Positions 21,532-30,311 of a DNA stretch of 64,000 bases are shown here, piece after piece. Origin of the DNA: Galactobacter caseinivorans (GTDB taxonomy: Bacteria; Actinomycetota; Actinomycetes; Actinomycetales; Micrococcaceae); the NCBI RefSeq assembly GCF_003640665.1, contig NZ_QQXL01000004.1, positions 52,858-116,857 of the forward strand, given 5' to 3'. A model generated the notes under the pieces. The model made no database searches. It saw only the letters and a list, made by a program, of their open reading frames with translations, and was not told the origin of the DNA. The translations under genes were made by a program, and so were the position numbers. The stretch's first letter is position 1, and each line of letters starts with the position of its first letter.

Positions 21532-22500
21532 ATGCCAGAACCAATTCTGTGGCTTTTGACACCTTTCCGGTGGGTCATGTCATGGCTACTGATGATCTTC
21601 CATGAGGGATTCACCTTCCTTGGACTTGACGCCGACTCGGGATGGACCTGGACGCTGGCCATCATCTTGGTGACCGTGGGCGTTCGTGCCGCACTGATCC
21701 CCATCTTTGCTCGCCAAATCCGTGCGCAGAGGGCCATGCAGGCCCTACAGCCGGAGCTGCGCAAGCTGCAGGCTAAGTACAAGGGCAAGAAGGACCAGGT
21801 CTCCCAGCAGGCCATGCTCGCGGAGCAGCGAGCGCTGTTCAAGAAGCACAACACGGGCATGTTCTCCTCATGCTTGCCGCTGCTGATCCAGATGCCGTTC
21901 TTCTTCTCGCTGTACACGGTGCTCTCCAGCACCTCCAAGGCCAAGGGCGAGAATGTCGGCATCGCCGCTTTGACCCCGGATCACGTGCGCAGCTTTGATG
22001 ACTCCTCGATTTTTGGTGCCCGTCTCTCTGACACCTTCCTGAACACCCTTAATTCGGGTGGCCCCACCAACATGTCCGTCATCGTGGTCGCCCTCGTGAT
22101 GATCGTTCTCATGGTGGCATCGCAGTTCTACACGCAGCGTCAGCTGATGACGAAGAACATGACCCAGGAGGCCCTCGAGGGCCCCTTCATGCGTCAGCAG
22201 AAGATGATGATGTACATCCTGCCGCTGGTGTTCGGCGTCGGTGGTATCAACTTCCCGATCGGCCTGCTCATCTACTGGACCGCCTCCAACATTTGGACGC
22301 TGGGTCAGCAGATGTGGGTCATCAAGTACAACCCGACCCCGGGCTCGCTGGCGGAGAAGGAGCTCAACATCCGCCGCAAGGCCAAGGGCCTTCCGCCCAT
22401 CGGGCAGAAGAAGGGTGCCGCTGAGACCGTGGTGGAGGAGGCCGAGCAGGCCAAGTCCAAGCGCACGCAGCCTCAGCGCAAGAACCGGAGGAAGAAGTGA
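21532..22500 (+). CDS. yidC: Membrane protein insertase YidC
   Basis: A 322-residue Oxa1/YidC insertase of the Gram-positive type, without the large periplasmic domain. The conserved core includes RAALIPIFARQIRAQRAMQ, a hydrophilic hairpin rich in Lys, and later FGVGGINFPIGLLIYWTASNIWTLGQQ. The C-terminus is a Lys/Arg-rich tail ending QRKNRRKK, expected to contact the ribosome. Its stop overlaps the jag GTG start. There is no lipobox at the N-terminus. Confidence 0.96.
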   Translation: MPEPILWLLTPFRWVMSWLLMIFHEGFTFLGLDADSGWTWTLAIILVTVGVRAALIPIFARQIRAQRAMQALQPELRKLQAKYKGKKDQVSQQAMLAEQRALFKKHNTGMFSSCLPLLIQMPFFFSLYTVLSSTSKAKGENVGIAALTPDHVRSFDDSSIFGARLSDTFLNTLNSGGPTNMSVIVVALVMIVLMVASQFYTQRQLMTKNMTQEALEGPFMRQQKMMMYILPLVFGVGGINFPIGLLIYWTASNIWTLGQQMWVIKYNPTPGSLAEKELNIRRKAKGLPPIGQKKGAAETVVEEAEQAKSKRTQPQRKNRRKK

Positions 22501-23105
22501 CGAGTACCCCGGAGCAGCCCCAGGAAGACCCAGTGATGGGTCAGGAGCCCAGCGAGACAGAACCTAGCGAGTCGGAGCCTGCGGCGACGACGGAGGCGGG
22601 CGGGGAACAGGCCGGCGACGAGGCCTCGGCTCAGTCCAAGCTGGATGAGGAGGGGGACGCTGCGGCGGACTACCTCGAAGAGCTGCTGGACATCGCTGAC
22701 CTGGACGGCGACATCGACATCGAGGTGAAGGGTGGGCGCGTCTACGTCTCCATCTCCTCCGAGGAGGGCACCTCCAGCTTGGAGAGCCTGGTGGGCCAGG
22801 ACAGCGCCACGTTGGAGGCTCTGCAGGAGCTGACGCGTTTGGCAGTCCTCTCCAGCACCGGGCAGCGCTCGCGTTTTGTGTTGGACATTGATGGTCACCG
22901 CGCCCGCCGGGCAGACGCCCTGAAGGTGATCGTGGGCGCCGCCATTGCCTCGGTGAAGGCTGACGGGGAGTCGGTGGCGCTGAAGCCGATGAGCGCCTAC
23001 GAGCGCAAGATGGTCCACGACCTGATTGCCGAGGCAGATCTGGTCTCGGACTCAGAGGGTGAAGGCCCCCAGCGCCACGTCGTCGTCCACGCCTCCGAGG
23101 ACTGA
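22497..23105 (+). CDS. Jag/KhpB RNA-binding protein (KH-R3H)
   Basis: 202 residues. An acidic Glu/Ser/Ala-rich N-terminus (1-55) is followed by a KH-II-like region containing DIDIEVKGGRVYVSI and SLESLVGQDSATLEALQEL. The C-terminal R3H domain contains LKPMSAYERKMVHDLIAE. Jag/KhpB proteins bind RNA and influence cell elongation. It is translationally coupled to yidC and 4 bp upstream of rsmG. Confidence 0.93.
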   Translation: MTSTPEQPQEDPVMGQEPSETEPSESEPAATTEAGGEQAGDEASAQSKLDEEGDAAADYLEELLDIADLDGDIDIEVKGGRVYVSISSEEGTSSLESLVGQDSATLEALQELTRLAVLSSTGQRSRFVLDIDGHRARRADALKVIVGAAIASVKADGESVALKPMSAYERKMVHDLIAEADLVSDSEGEGPQRHVVVHASED

Positions 23106-23109
23106 GCGC

Positions 23110-23832
23110 ATGGCTGACCAAGAGATGCAACGCCCGGGGGAGGGCCCAGAAGGGCCAAGGATCGACGCCGCGTTGGTTGCGGTGCCTCCCGAGGAGGCAC
23201 CGCGTCCCACGGAAGCCGAACTCGGCGCCGTCGAGCATTATTTTGGTGACCGTGCCGAGCTGGCTCAGCGCTATGTGGGCCACCTTGCCTCCAGCGGAAT
23301 TGAGCGGGGGCTGCTTGGCCCGCGCGAGATTCCGCGGCTGTGGAGCCGGCACGTCCTGAACTGCGCCGCCGTGGCGGATGCGATCCCGCAGGGAGCCCTG
23401 GTGGCGGATATCGGTTCCGGTGCGGGTCTTCCTGGGATCGTTCTGGCGCTATCGCGCCCCGACCTCATGATGGTGCTGGTGGAGCCGCTGGAGCGGCGAT
23501 GCCAGTGGTTGGATGAGGTCGTGGAGGACCTTGGGCTTGAATCCCGCGTGGATGTGGTCAGGGCCCGGGCAGAGCAGATGGTGGGGCAGATCGATGCCGA
23601 CGTGGTGACGGCGCGCGCCGTCACTGCCCTGCGGACCCTGGTCCCGCTGACCCTGCCGCTCATCAGCGGCACCGGAGAGCTGGTGGCCTTGAAGGGACGC
23701 AGCGCCGAGCTGGAGATTGAGAAGGCTCAGAAGATCATTCGGAAATACAAGGGGCACGACGTCCGCGTGGAGACGCTGGGGGAGGGGTTTCTGGAGGAGC
23801 CCACCACGGTGGTTCGCATCGCCGTGGGGTGA
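23110..23832 (+). CDS. rsmG: 16S rRNA (guanine-N7)-methyltransferase RsmG
   Basis: It methylates G527 of 16S rRNA using S-adenosylmethionine. The protein has 240 residues, with the SAM motif VADIGSGAGLPGIVLAL, then LVEPLERRCQWLDEVVE and TARAVTALRTLVPLTLPL. Start is the ATG at 23110, just after the jag stop. A Pro/Glu-rich N-terminal extension of about 30 residues precedes the conserved LGAVEHYFGD. It is last in the rpmH-rsmG run, followed by a nested hairpin. Confidence 0.95.
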   Translation: MADQEMQRPGEGPEGPRIDAALVAVPPEEAPRPTEAELGAVEHYFGDRAELAQRYVGHLASSGIERGLLGPREIPRLWSRHVLNCAAVADAIPQGALVADIGSGAGLPGIVLALSRPDLMMVLVEPLERRCQWLDEVVEDLGLESRVDVVRARAEQMVGQIDADVVTARAVTALRTLVPLTLPLISGTGELVALKGRSAELEIEKAQKIIRKYKGHDVRVETLGEGFLEEPTTVVRIAVG

Positions 23833-23848
23833 CGCCGTACCGAGAAGT

Positions 23849-23889
23849 CAGTGCCCACAACCCGCCGTCACGGCGGGGCGTGGGCACTG
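23849..23889 (+). terminator. Nested hairpin after rsmG
   Basis: The outer arms CAGTGCCCAC/GTGGGCACTG enclose an inner CCCGCCG-TCA-CGGCGGG stem, 17 bp after the rsmG stop and ahead of parA. Confidence 0.75.
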
Positions 23890-23979
23890 TCGTCCCTGGA
23901 CGATAGACTTCTCAAGTCCGCGTCCGCGGCCGGCATGACTCCGTGCAGCGGAAGCACAGCGACAATCACGAAGGACGGC

Positions 23980-24849
23980 ATGGACCAGCACCTCGGGAAC
24001 GGCAAGCAGCAGGAGCCCCACGGGCGGCGCCGTGGCCGTCAGCGCCCCCTGGCCAGGCCCAAGCAGACCCGGTACATGACCGTCAGCAACCAAAAGGGTG
24101 GCGTGGGTAAGACCACCACCACGGTCAACATGGCCGCCGCCCTCGCCAAGTCCGGTTTCCAGGTCATGGTGATTGATATTGATCCGCAGGGTAACGCGTC
24201 AACGGCCCTGGGGATTGATCATCACTCCGACGTGCCTTCCGTGTATGACGTGCTGATCAATGACCGGCCCATGGCAGAAGTAGTGGCGCCGTGCCCGGAC
24301 GTAGAGAACCTCATGGTGGCCCCGGCAACGATTGACCTGGCCGGCGCCGAGATTGAGCTGGTGGCACTCGTCGCCAGGGAGCAGAGATTGCACCGGGCGC
24401 TGGGGGAGTACGAGAAGCATCGCGCCGCCCAGGGCCAGCCGCGCCTGGACTACGTGTTGATTGACTGCCCACCCTCGCTTGGATTGCTCACCGTGAATGC
24501 TTTTGTTGCTGCACGGGAAGTCCTGATTCCCATCCAGTGCGAGTACTACGCGCTGGAGGGCCTCAGCCAGCTACTCAAGAACATCCAGATGATTCAGAAG
24601 CACCTGAACTCGGATCTGGTGGTCTCCACCATCCTTTTGACGATGTACGACGGCCGGACCAATCTGGCTGCTCAGGTAGCTGACGAGGTCCGGGCGCATT
24701 TTCCCCAGGAGGTGCTGGCCTCGGTCATTCCTCGCAGCGTGCGCATCTCAGAGGCGCCGTCGTATCAGCAGTCCGTGATCACCTACGACCCGACGTCGAC
24801 CGGCGCGCTGGCGTACCTCGAGGCCGCCGCGGAGATGTCCAGCCGCTAG
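23980..24849 (+). CDS. parA: Chromosome partitioning ATPase ParA
   Basis: A deviant Walker-type ATPase that segregates ParB-parS complexes. 289 residues: a basic N-terminal tail (about 1-30), the Walker A QKGGVGKTTT near residue 40, the motif DIDPQGNASTALG, Walker B DYVLIDCPPSLGLLT, and the conserved EYYALEGLSQL. Start ATG 23980 has AAGGA upstream; a longer reading to 23851 would run back through the rsmG terminator and is rejected. Unusually, parB lies 2 kb away instead of being adjacent. Confidence 0.95.
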   Translation: MDQHLGNGKQQEPHGRRRGRQRPLARPKQTRYMTVSNQKGGVGKTTTTVNMAAALAKSGFQVMVIDIDPQGNASTALGIDHHSDVPSVYDVLINDRPMAEVVAPCPDVENLMVAPATIDLAGAEIELVALVAREQRLHRALGEYEKHRAAQGQPRLDYVLIDCPPSLGLLTVNAFVAAREVLIPIQCEYYALEGLSQLLKNIQMIQKHLNSDLVVSTILLTMYDGRTNLAAQVADEVRAHFPQEVLASVIPRSVRISEAPSYQQSVITYDPTSTGALAYLEAAAEMSSR

Positions 24850-24861
24850 TCAGTACCGTGG

Positions 24862-24894
24862 GCGCCTGCTCCCCGTTGGGGGGCAGGCGCTTTT
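24862..24894 (+). terminator. Intrinsic terminator after parA
   Basis: The stem GCGCCTGC...GCAGGCGC, with C-run and G-run extension, is followed by TTTT at 24891-24894, 12 bp after the parA stop. It indicates that parA is not co-transcribed with parB. Confidence 0.88.
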
Positions 24895-25741
24895 CTGTGG
24901 GCCGTTGGGTAGTCGAGGAAGCGGAAAATCAGATCATCAAGGTTCTACGCTTTCCTTGCTTGCTCATTCTTAGCCAGCGCGTCAGAGACTGCACGCTCAC
25001 CTGACGTGGGCTGGAGGTAGGGCAAGAGGGCAGGCTTGAGCGTTAGCTAACGATGCTCCGGGTGCGGTCTCAGTGTCTCCTTGCGTTGAGCCGTGGTGTT
25101 GCCCTCCGGAGGTAGACGCAGCTCGGGGTGCAGGGCGGTGCTCACAGCTCGTGGAAGAACCCCACCCCCAGACTTGTGGACAGGAATGACTGTGCTGTGC
25201 ATAACTCTGGGGTGTGGGTTGGATTCCCGCGAGATCTCGGGGTTTTTGAGCGTGCACTGCCATGTGGGTAACTGTGCTGTCATGTGGACAACCATCGCTT
25301 CCGTGGGGAACTGATGCGCCGTCATCAAGCGAGAGCGTGACGCTTCCTGGTTCCCCGGCCGGCCCCCCAGTGCCCGCATGGGATTGCGTGTGCTTGATCA
25401 GGCGGATGGGTCACGGCGTCCCTCGGTGTCTCGGGAGGAGTGCCCGACCGCCCGGCAGGACCCGGGTGGTCGACATCGGCTCGGCGAGGCCTCATCGACG
25501 TTGGCAAGCCTGATGCGCCTTCAGTGTCTACTGGCCGTTGCCCTCGGGTCTCCGTCCGTTTCCATGAGGCCAGCGGCCGGGGGTGCCGCCCTCCGGGGAG
25601 TACGGGAGGTGCAGAGGTGGGTGGGGCGCCCGGGGCCGGGTGGAAGTGTGTGGCCGTACGTGGCCGTACTTGGCGATGGGTGGCGGTGGGTAGCGGTGGG
25701 TAGCGGAGGTCGTGCGCTGAGACCGCTGATCCTTGGATCGG

Positions 25742-25757
25742 TGTTTCACGTGAAACA
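25742..25757. promoter_or_regulatory. parS: parS site 1
   Basis: An exact TGTTTCACGTGAAACA palindrome, the conserved ParB-binding site, in the parA-parB spacer. Confidence 0.95.
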
Positions 25758-26021
25758 TGTTGGGGATGAGGCGCAGTCACGTGGTGCGGCCCTTGTGGTG
25801 CGCGTCAACGCCGTGCCGAATCCAGCGACGCTCTGGTTCGCACTGCTACGTCAGTGCATGAAGACGAGTCAGGACGGGCGTAAGCCGCGCCCATCAGGTC
25901 TCAGGGGCCTCAGGGGTCCTGGGGGATTGAGAGAGCTCATGATGCCGGGCTAGGACTGTTGAGATGCTCGGCTCGCTCCTGACGCCCTCTGAGGACGCAC
26001 GTATGGGGCTGACACGATGCC

Positions 26022-26084
26022 CTGGACCGTCTGGACCGTCTGGACCGTCTGGACCGCCTGGACCGCCTGGACCGCCTGGACCGC
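26022..26084. repeat. 9-bp minisatellite, seven units
   Basis: Three units of CTGGACCGT are followed by four of CTGGACCGC, in perfect tandem, within non-coding DNA. Confidence 0.92.
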
Positions 26085-26260
26085 CGGGTTCCCTGGAGAC
26101 TGTGGGCGCCTGGGAACCTGTGGTGTCTGTGGCTGTCAGCTGGTCATGTCCAACGATGGGAGGCGATGGCGAGGACGGAGTCCAGCGCTACTGAAGAGAA
26201 CTGGGCGGGACCGAACGCGACTGAACGCGGCTGCGGGTGATTGCAGCGGTAGTACGCGGT

Positions 26261-26310
26261 CGTGCGGGGCTGTGCGGGGCTGTGCGGGGTCGAGCGGGGC
26301 TGTGCGGGGT
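26261..26310. repeat. 10-bp minisatellite, five units
   Basis: Variants of TGTGCGGGGC/T repeat in tandem, one unit changed to CGAGCGGGGC. Confidence 0.88.
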
Positions 26311-26703
26311 CGAACCTCCGGCGTGTGTCCGAGCCTCGTTGGCGGTGATGGGCGCGTGGGTCATTCTGGTGCGGAGCTAGGGCAGATGGCTTACTCGTCC
26401 CAATGCTGAGGTACCGCGCGTGCGGGAAGCGAGCCCTGAAGCCGAGCCGGATTGGAGTGGCGATGATGGAGGTCCCTGGCAAGAGCGCGCCACGCCGCCA
26501 GTTTCCGGTGGACTGTCCCGATACTCCCTGCGGGCTCGGGGGCGGTTCAGGGGGTCTCTGCCCCCAGAGGTACGGAGTTGCGCTAGATTGGCTTCCCGAG
26601 CAAGCATTAGCAGTTTAACGACATCACATTTGGCCGCCGGGATTTTCATGGCTGGAACGAAGAGATGTCCCTCCTGGCTAACGAGGCCCTCTCGCCGGCC
26701 CCA

Positions 26704-26719
26704 TGTTTCACGTGAAACA
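26704..26719. promoter_or_regulatory. parS: parS site 2
   Basis: An exact TGTTTCACGTGAAACA palindrome 214 bp upstream of the parB start. Confidence 0.95.
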
Positions 26720-26790
26720 AAGGCGTGTTTAGCGTGACGCGAGCGGCGCCCACACGTTAGCGAAGATCACCCGCAGTGCTACGGCGGTGA

Positions 26791-26806
26791 TGTTTCACGT
26801 GAAACA
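26791..26806. promoter_or_regulatory. parS: parS site 3
   Basis: An exact TGTTTCACGTGAAACA palindrome 127 bp upstream of parB, 71 bp from site 2. It is close enough to the parB promoter for autoregulation. Confidence 0.95.
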
Positions 26807-26917
26807 CACGCATAGTTCGCGGTGACAAAGGGTCATGCTGAGTCATGACAGCGGGTGGCGCGAACTGGTGGGGCGACTACCATAGAGAGAGCATCATTTT
26901 TGTCTTGAAAGGACGTC

Positions 26918-28093
26918 ATGGCGGAGAAGCGTAGGGGTCTGGGACGCGGCTTGGGGGCCCTCATCACGAGCGCGCCCTCGGAAGCGGAACCGGCGGCCCC
27001 GCAGGAAACGAAGCCAGTGGCTGCTCCTAAGCCAGCTCGCAAGAAGCCGGTATCGTCGACGACGAGTAGTCAGCCGCGCACGTCCGTATCTGCTGGTGTA
27101 GTTGCTGCCCGATCCGCGGCTAAAGCGTCCTCCGCAGCGAAGGCAAAGAAGGCCCGTCCCGCGGATATGTTCTTTGCCTCCACGGCGGATGACAGCCCTC
27201 GCAAGCCGGTTCCGGACGTCCTGGGCCAGCGGAAGGCGAAGAGTTCAGAGCCGGTGGAGGACCTGGTGGAGGTGCCCGGGGCGTCTTTCCGTGAGGTGAA
27301 GCTCTCCGACATTCATCCCAACCGCAAGCAACCCCGTTCTGTCTTCGATGAAGAAGAGCTGGACGAGCTGGTTCGGTCTATTCGTGAGGTGGGTCTGCTC
27401 CAGCCCATCGTGGTCCGGCCGTCCCGTGAGGACGACGGTGTCGCCTACGAACTCGTCATGGGCGAGCGGCGCTGGCGCGCTTCTCAGGCCGCGGGACTCA
27501 AGGTTATCCCGGCCATCGTTCGAGAGACAGACGACTCAGATCTCCTCCGTGACGCTCTGCTCGAGAACCTTCACCGTTCTCAGTTGAATCCATTGGAAGA
27601 AGCGGCGGCCTATCAGCAGCTCCTGACCGAGTTCGATTGCACGCAGGATGAACTTTCGCTTCGCATTGGACGTAGTCGTCCGCAGATCAGTAATACGATC
27701 CGGCTGATGCGTCTGCCGGCTCTGGTGCAACGACGTGTGGCTGCAGGCGTGATTTCGGCCGGCCACGCCCGCGCACTTCTCGCCTTGGACGAGGTAGAAG
27801 AGATGGAGCGACTCGCGCAGCGAATCGTCAATGAGGGGCTCTCCGTTCGCGCCACGGAGGAACTGGTCGCTTTGGCGCAGGGTGCTGCTCCGAAGACGTC
27901 CCGCCGCCGGCAGGCGGAGCCGCAGCGGCATGAGCGTCTCGACTTCCTCGCGAGCAATCTCCAGGACCGCCTGGATACCAACGTCAAAATCACGTTGGGA
28001 GCCCGCAAGGGCAAGGTGCAGATCGACTTCGCCACCGTGGAAGATCTGAACAGAATCATGGAACTGATCAGCCCCGACGCTTCAGCAACTTAG
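26918..28093 (+). CDS. parB: Chromosome partitioning protein ParB
   Basis: A CTPase DNA clamp that loads at parS. 391 residues. The N-terminal [13 protein letters not shown] helix is the ParA-stimulating motif. A low-complexity Ala/Lys/Ser linker (20-100) follows. The ParB/Srx domain has [21 protein letters not shown] and the CTP-binding [12 protein letters not shown] and [15 protein letters not shown] helix-turn-helix follows ([18 protein letters not shown]). A C-terminal dimerisation domain ends the protein. The ATG at 26918 follows GAAAGGACGTC. Confidence 0.97.
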   Translation: MAEKRRGLGRGLGALITSAPSEAEPAAPQETKPVAAPKPARKKPVSSTTSSQPRTSVSAGVVAARSAAKASSAAKAKKARPADMFFASTADDSPRKPVPDVLGQRKAKSSEPVEDLVEVPGASFREVKLSDIHPNRKQPRSVFDEEELDELVRSIREVGLLQPIVVRPSREDDGVAYELVMGERRWRASQAAGLKVIPAIVRETDDSDLLRDALLENLHRSQLNPLEEAAAYQQLLTEFDCTQDELSLRIGRSRPQISNTIRLMRLPALVQRRVAAGVISAGHARALLALDEVEEMERLAQRIVNEGLSVRATEELVALAQGAAPKTSRRRQAEPQRHERLDFLASNLQDRLDTNVKITLGARKGKVQIDFATVEDLNRIMELISPDASAT

Positions 28094-28111
28094 TCGAGTC
28101 TTGTGATGGCA

Positions 28112-28141
28112 GCCGGCACCTCCCTTCCGGGAAGTGCCGGC
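28112..28141 (+). terminator. Terminator after parB
   Basis: GCCGGCAC/GTGCCGGC arms with further internal pairing around TTCC, followed shortly by CTGCTTTGTG. Confidence 0.7.
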
Positions 28142-28148
28142 TGCTTTG

Positions 28149-28164
28149 TGTTTCACGTGAAACA
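28149..28164. promoter_or_regulatory. parS: parS site 4
   Basis: An exact TGTTTCACGTGAAACA palindrome 55 bp after the parB stop. Confidence 0.95.
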
Positions 28165-28267
28165 TGATCAAGGCACCAGTGATGCGGGCGCATGATCACC
28201 ACGCGTTCTTTCTATGCGACAGCGATTCCGGTGACGCGGTCACCGGCCGAAACCGGCACGACACGCA

Positions 28268-28283
28268 TGTTTCACGTGAAACG
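28268..28283. promoter_or_regulatory. parS: parS site 5
   Basis: TGTTTCACGTGAAACG, one mismatch at the last base of the consensus. Confidence 0.9.
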
Positions 28284-28630
28284 GCGCGGTGCGTCGGCGG
28301 CAACAATAGGACCGATCGTCGCGGGCAGTTCGTCCCGGAGCCAGCGCTGACAGCGGGGAGCCAGGACCCCTGGGCCGCCGGTAGTGCTCATGAGCCAGGG
28401 GGCCGCTGGACCGGCTTCTGATCCGTTCCGGCCCCCACGGCGAGGAAATGTGGGGCCAGCGACCTGAGCTGGAGCGCACGTTGAAGGCAAGGGCGGAGGA
28501 GAAGCCAGCCTCAGTACGATAAAGCGGCCCTGTAAGCGTTTCTGCTTGACATTCTGCGGATGCGACGCCGATGGACTGGTCAGAGCACGCGGGTCCAGCG
28601 CTCCTGGTGCACGACGCCCATCCGATGCAG

Positions 28631-28696
28631 CCTCAGAGCCTCAGAGCCTCAGAGCCTCAGGGCCTCGCAGGTGCCGCCGAGCCGCCGAGCCGCCGA
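28631..28696. repeat. Two adjacent 8-bp minisatellites
   Basis: Three CCTCAGAG units (28631-28654) and two variants to 28670 are followed by three GCCGCCGA units (28673-28696), in non-coding DNA. Confidence 0.85.
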
Positions 28697-28765
28697 GCCA
28701 GCGACGTCGATACCGACCAGGCCCCAGGGCCACTGAGGGGCTCCTGGGGAGCCGTGGAGACAAAG

Positions 28766-28805
28766 CAAGGGCCGCCGCCAACCTTTCGGCTGACGGCGGC
28801 CCTTG
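28766..28805 (-). terminator. Terminator of the trxB-trxA unit
   Basis: CAAGGGCCGCCG pairs with CGGCGGCCCTTG across a 16-nt loop, 70 bp after the trxA stop on the minus strand. Confidence 0.72.
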
Positions 28806-28874
28806 TGGGGAGCTGCACCTGCTCTGTGGGCTACCTCAAGGGATGAGCCGGACAGGGTGGTGGTCTCGCGAGAC

Positions 28875-29195
28875 TCAGAGGTACTCGGCGAACTCCTTCT
28901 CGATGATCTGCTTGGGCTTGGCGCCGATGGAGGTGGCGACGTGCTCGCCATCCTTGAAGACGTAGACGGCGGGGATGGAGGTGATGCCGTACTTGGCGGC
29001 GATCGCCTGGTTCTCGTCCACGTCCACCTTGACGACCTTGACCGAGTCATGCTCCTGGGCAATCTGGTCCAGGATGGGGCTCAGCATGCGGCAGGGGCCA
29101 CACCACTCGGCCCAGAAGTCCACGATGACCGGCTTGTCTGACTGAAGAACGTCGGCCTCGAAGGATGCGTCGGTGACTGCGTTGACATTGCTCAT
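28875..29195 (-). CDS. trxA: Thioredoxin
   Basis: A 106-residue cytoplasmic thiol-disulfide reductant. The redox motif is WCGPC (Cys32, Cys35) within [18 protein letters not shown]. The cis-Pro segment is [14 protein letters not shown]. The ATG at 29195 has a GGAGC-type site upstream. It lies 59 bp downstream of trxB and is probably co-transcribed from the SigR-like promoter ahead of trxB. Confidence 0.97.
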   Translation of the reverse strand: MSNVNAVTDASFEADVLQSDKPVIVDFWAEWCGPCRMLSPILDQIAQEHDSVKVVKVDVDENQAIAAKYGITSIPAVYVFKDGEHVATSIGAKPKQIIEKEFAEYL

Positions 29196-29254
29196 GTTCT
29201 TGGCTCCTGCAGTAAAGGGGAATCAGTGGAAGTTGGTAAAACCGAGCACCGCGA

Positions 29255-30253
29255 TTAGGCGGAGACGCTGCTGTTCTCCGCAGCGGCGGACGCCTCTTCG
29301 TAGACCGGCACGGCCGCGCCAAGGAAGTGCTCAACGTCGAGCGCAGCCACGCAACCCGAGCCGGCCGCGGTGACTGCCTGGCGGTAGGTGGGATCCAGCA
29401 CGTCGCCCGCGGCGAAAACACCAGGCAGGTTGGTGCGGGAGGAACGGCCCTCAACGGCGATGGTTCCCTCGGCAGTGATGTCCACCTGGCCCTGCACCAG
29501 CGCGGTGCGGGGGTCGTTACCGATCGCCACAAAGACGCCTGTCGCGGCCAGCTTGCTTTCCTCGCCGGTGACCAGGTTGCGCAGGAGCACGCCGTCCACC
29601 TTGGCATCTCCCAGCACGTCCGCGACCTCGGAGTTCCAAACGAACTCGATCTTGGGGTGTGCCATGGCGCGGTCCGCCATGATCTTGGAGGCGCGCAGCG
29701 ACTCGCGGCGGTGAACCACGGTCACCTTGGAGGCAAACTTGGTGAGGAAGAGTGCCTCTTCCATGGCGGAGTCGCCTCCGCCCACCACCACAATGTCCTG
29801 CTCGCGGAAGAAGAAGCCATCGCAGGTGGCGCACCAGGACACCCCGTGACCGGAAAGGCGGGTCTCGTTCTCCAGGCCAAGCTCGCGGTAGGCGGAGCCC
29901 GTGGCGAGGATGATGGAGCGCGCGCGGTGGATGGTCCCGTCAAGAAGGATGACCTTCTTGATCTGCCCCTCCAACTCCACGGCGGTGGCGTCCTCATACA
30001 GCAGCTCGGCGCCAAAGCGCTCGGCCTGCTGCTGCAGGTTGGCCATGAGCTCGGGGCCCATGATGCCCTCGGGGAAGCCCGGGAAGTTCTCCACCTCGGT
30101 GGTCTTCATGAGCTCACCGCCCGTCTCCACGGAGCCGGCGATCACGAGCGGCTTCAGGTTGGCACGCGCCGTGTACACCGCAGCGGTATAACCCGCGGGG
30201 CCGGAACCGACGATGATGACGTCGTGAATGGTGTCGCTCTCGATTGCGGGCAC
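29255..30253 (-). CDS. trxB: Thioredoxin reductase (NADPH)
   Basis: An FAD-dependent disulfide reductase that recycles thioredoxin, 332 residues. The FAD-binding motif is VGSGPAGYTAAVYTAR (15-30), the redox centre WCATCDG (Cys141, Cys144), and the NADPH motif VVGGGDSAMEEA. The C-terminal FAD contact is GVFAAGDVLD. GTG start at 30253, preceded by GAAAGGAAGG. Upstream sits an exact SigR-type promoter match. trxA follows. Confidence 0.97.
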   Translation of the reverse strand: MPAIESDTIHDVIIVGSGPAGYTAAVYTARANLKPLVIAGSVETGGELMKTTEVENFPGFPEGIMGPELMANLQQQAERFGAELLYEDATAVELEGQIKKVILLDGTIHRARSIILATGSAYRELGLENETRLSGHGVSWCATCDGFFFREQDIVVVGGGDSAMEEALFLTKFASKVTVVHRRESLRASKIMADRAMAHPKIEFVWNSEVADVLGDAKVDGVLLRNLVTGEESKLAATGVFVAIGNDPRTALVQGQVDITAEGTIAVEGRSSRTNLPGVFAAGDVLDPTYRQAVTAAGSGCVAALDVEHFLGAAVPVYEEASAAAENSSVSA

Positions 30254-30311
30254 GATGCCTGCCTTCCTTTCGCACCACGGTCTGATCCGCGGCTATCTCT
30301 CTGGGCTGTAT

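Larger units (their letters stand above)
24895..26917. other. 2-kb gene-free spacer between parA and parB
   Basis: No open frame here has a ribosome binding site plus believable composition. The spacer contains three parS sites, a set of DnaA-box-like words at 25175-25291 (TGTGCATAA 25196, TGTGGGTAA 25263, TGTGGACAA 25283), a G-rich run at 25600-25710 with repeated GTGGCCGTAC and GGTGGGTAGC, a 9-bp minisatellite at 26022-26084 and a 10-bp minisatellite at 26261-26310. Its first 100 bp is less GC-rich than the surroundings. Confidence 0.7.
28094..28874. other. 0.78-kb gene-free stretch between parB and trxA
   Basis: It holds the parB terminator hairpin, parS sites 4 and 5, two adjacent 8-bp minisatellites (28631-28696) and the trxA terminator. 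No credible gene is visible on either strand. Confidence 0.7.

Noticed and set aside
23851-23979. Upstream extension of parA starting at GTG 23851
   Set aside because: It would begin inside the rsmG terminator hairpin; the ATG at 23980 has a good ribosome binding site and normal parA length.
25690-25709. G-rich GGTGGGTAGC repeats as a G-quadruplex
   Set aside because: Runs are of three or fewer G with irregular loops; too weak to claim beyond GC-rich background.
25325-25953. Open frames of 150-190 residues on both strands in the parA-parB spacer
   Set aside because: They read through parS, lack ribosome binding sites and have no conserved motif. I treat the spacer as non-coding.
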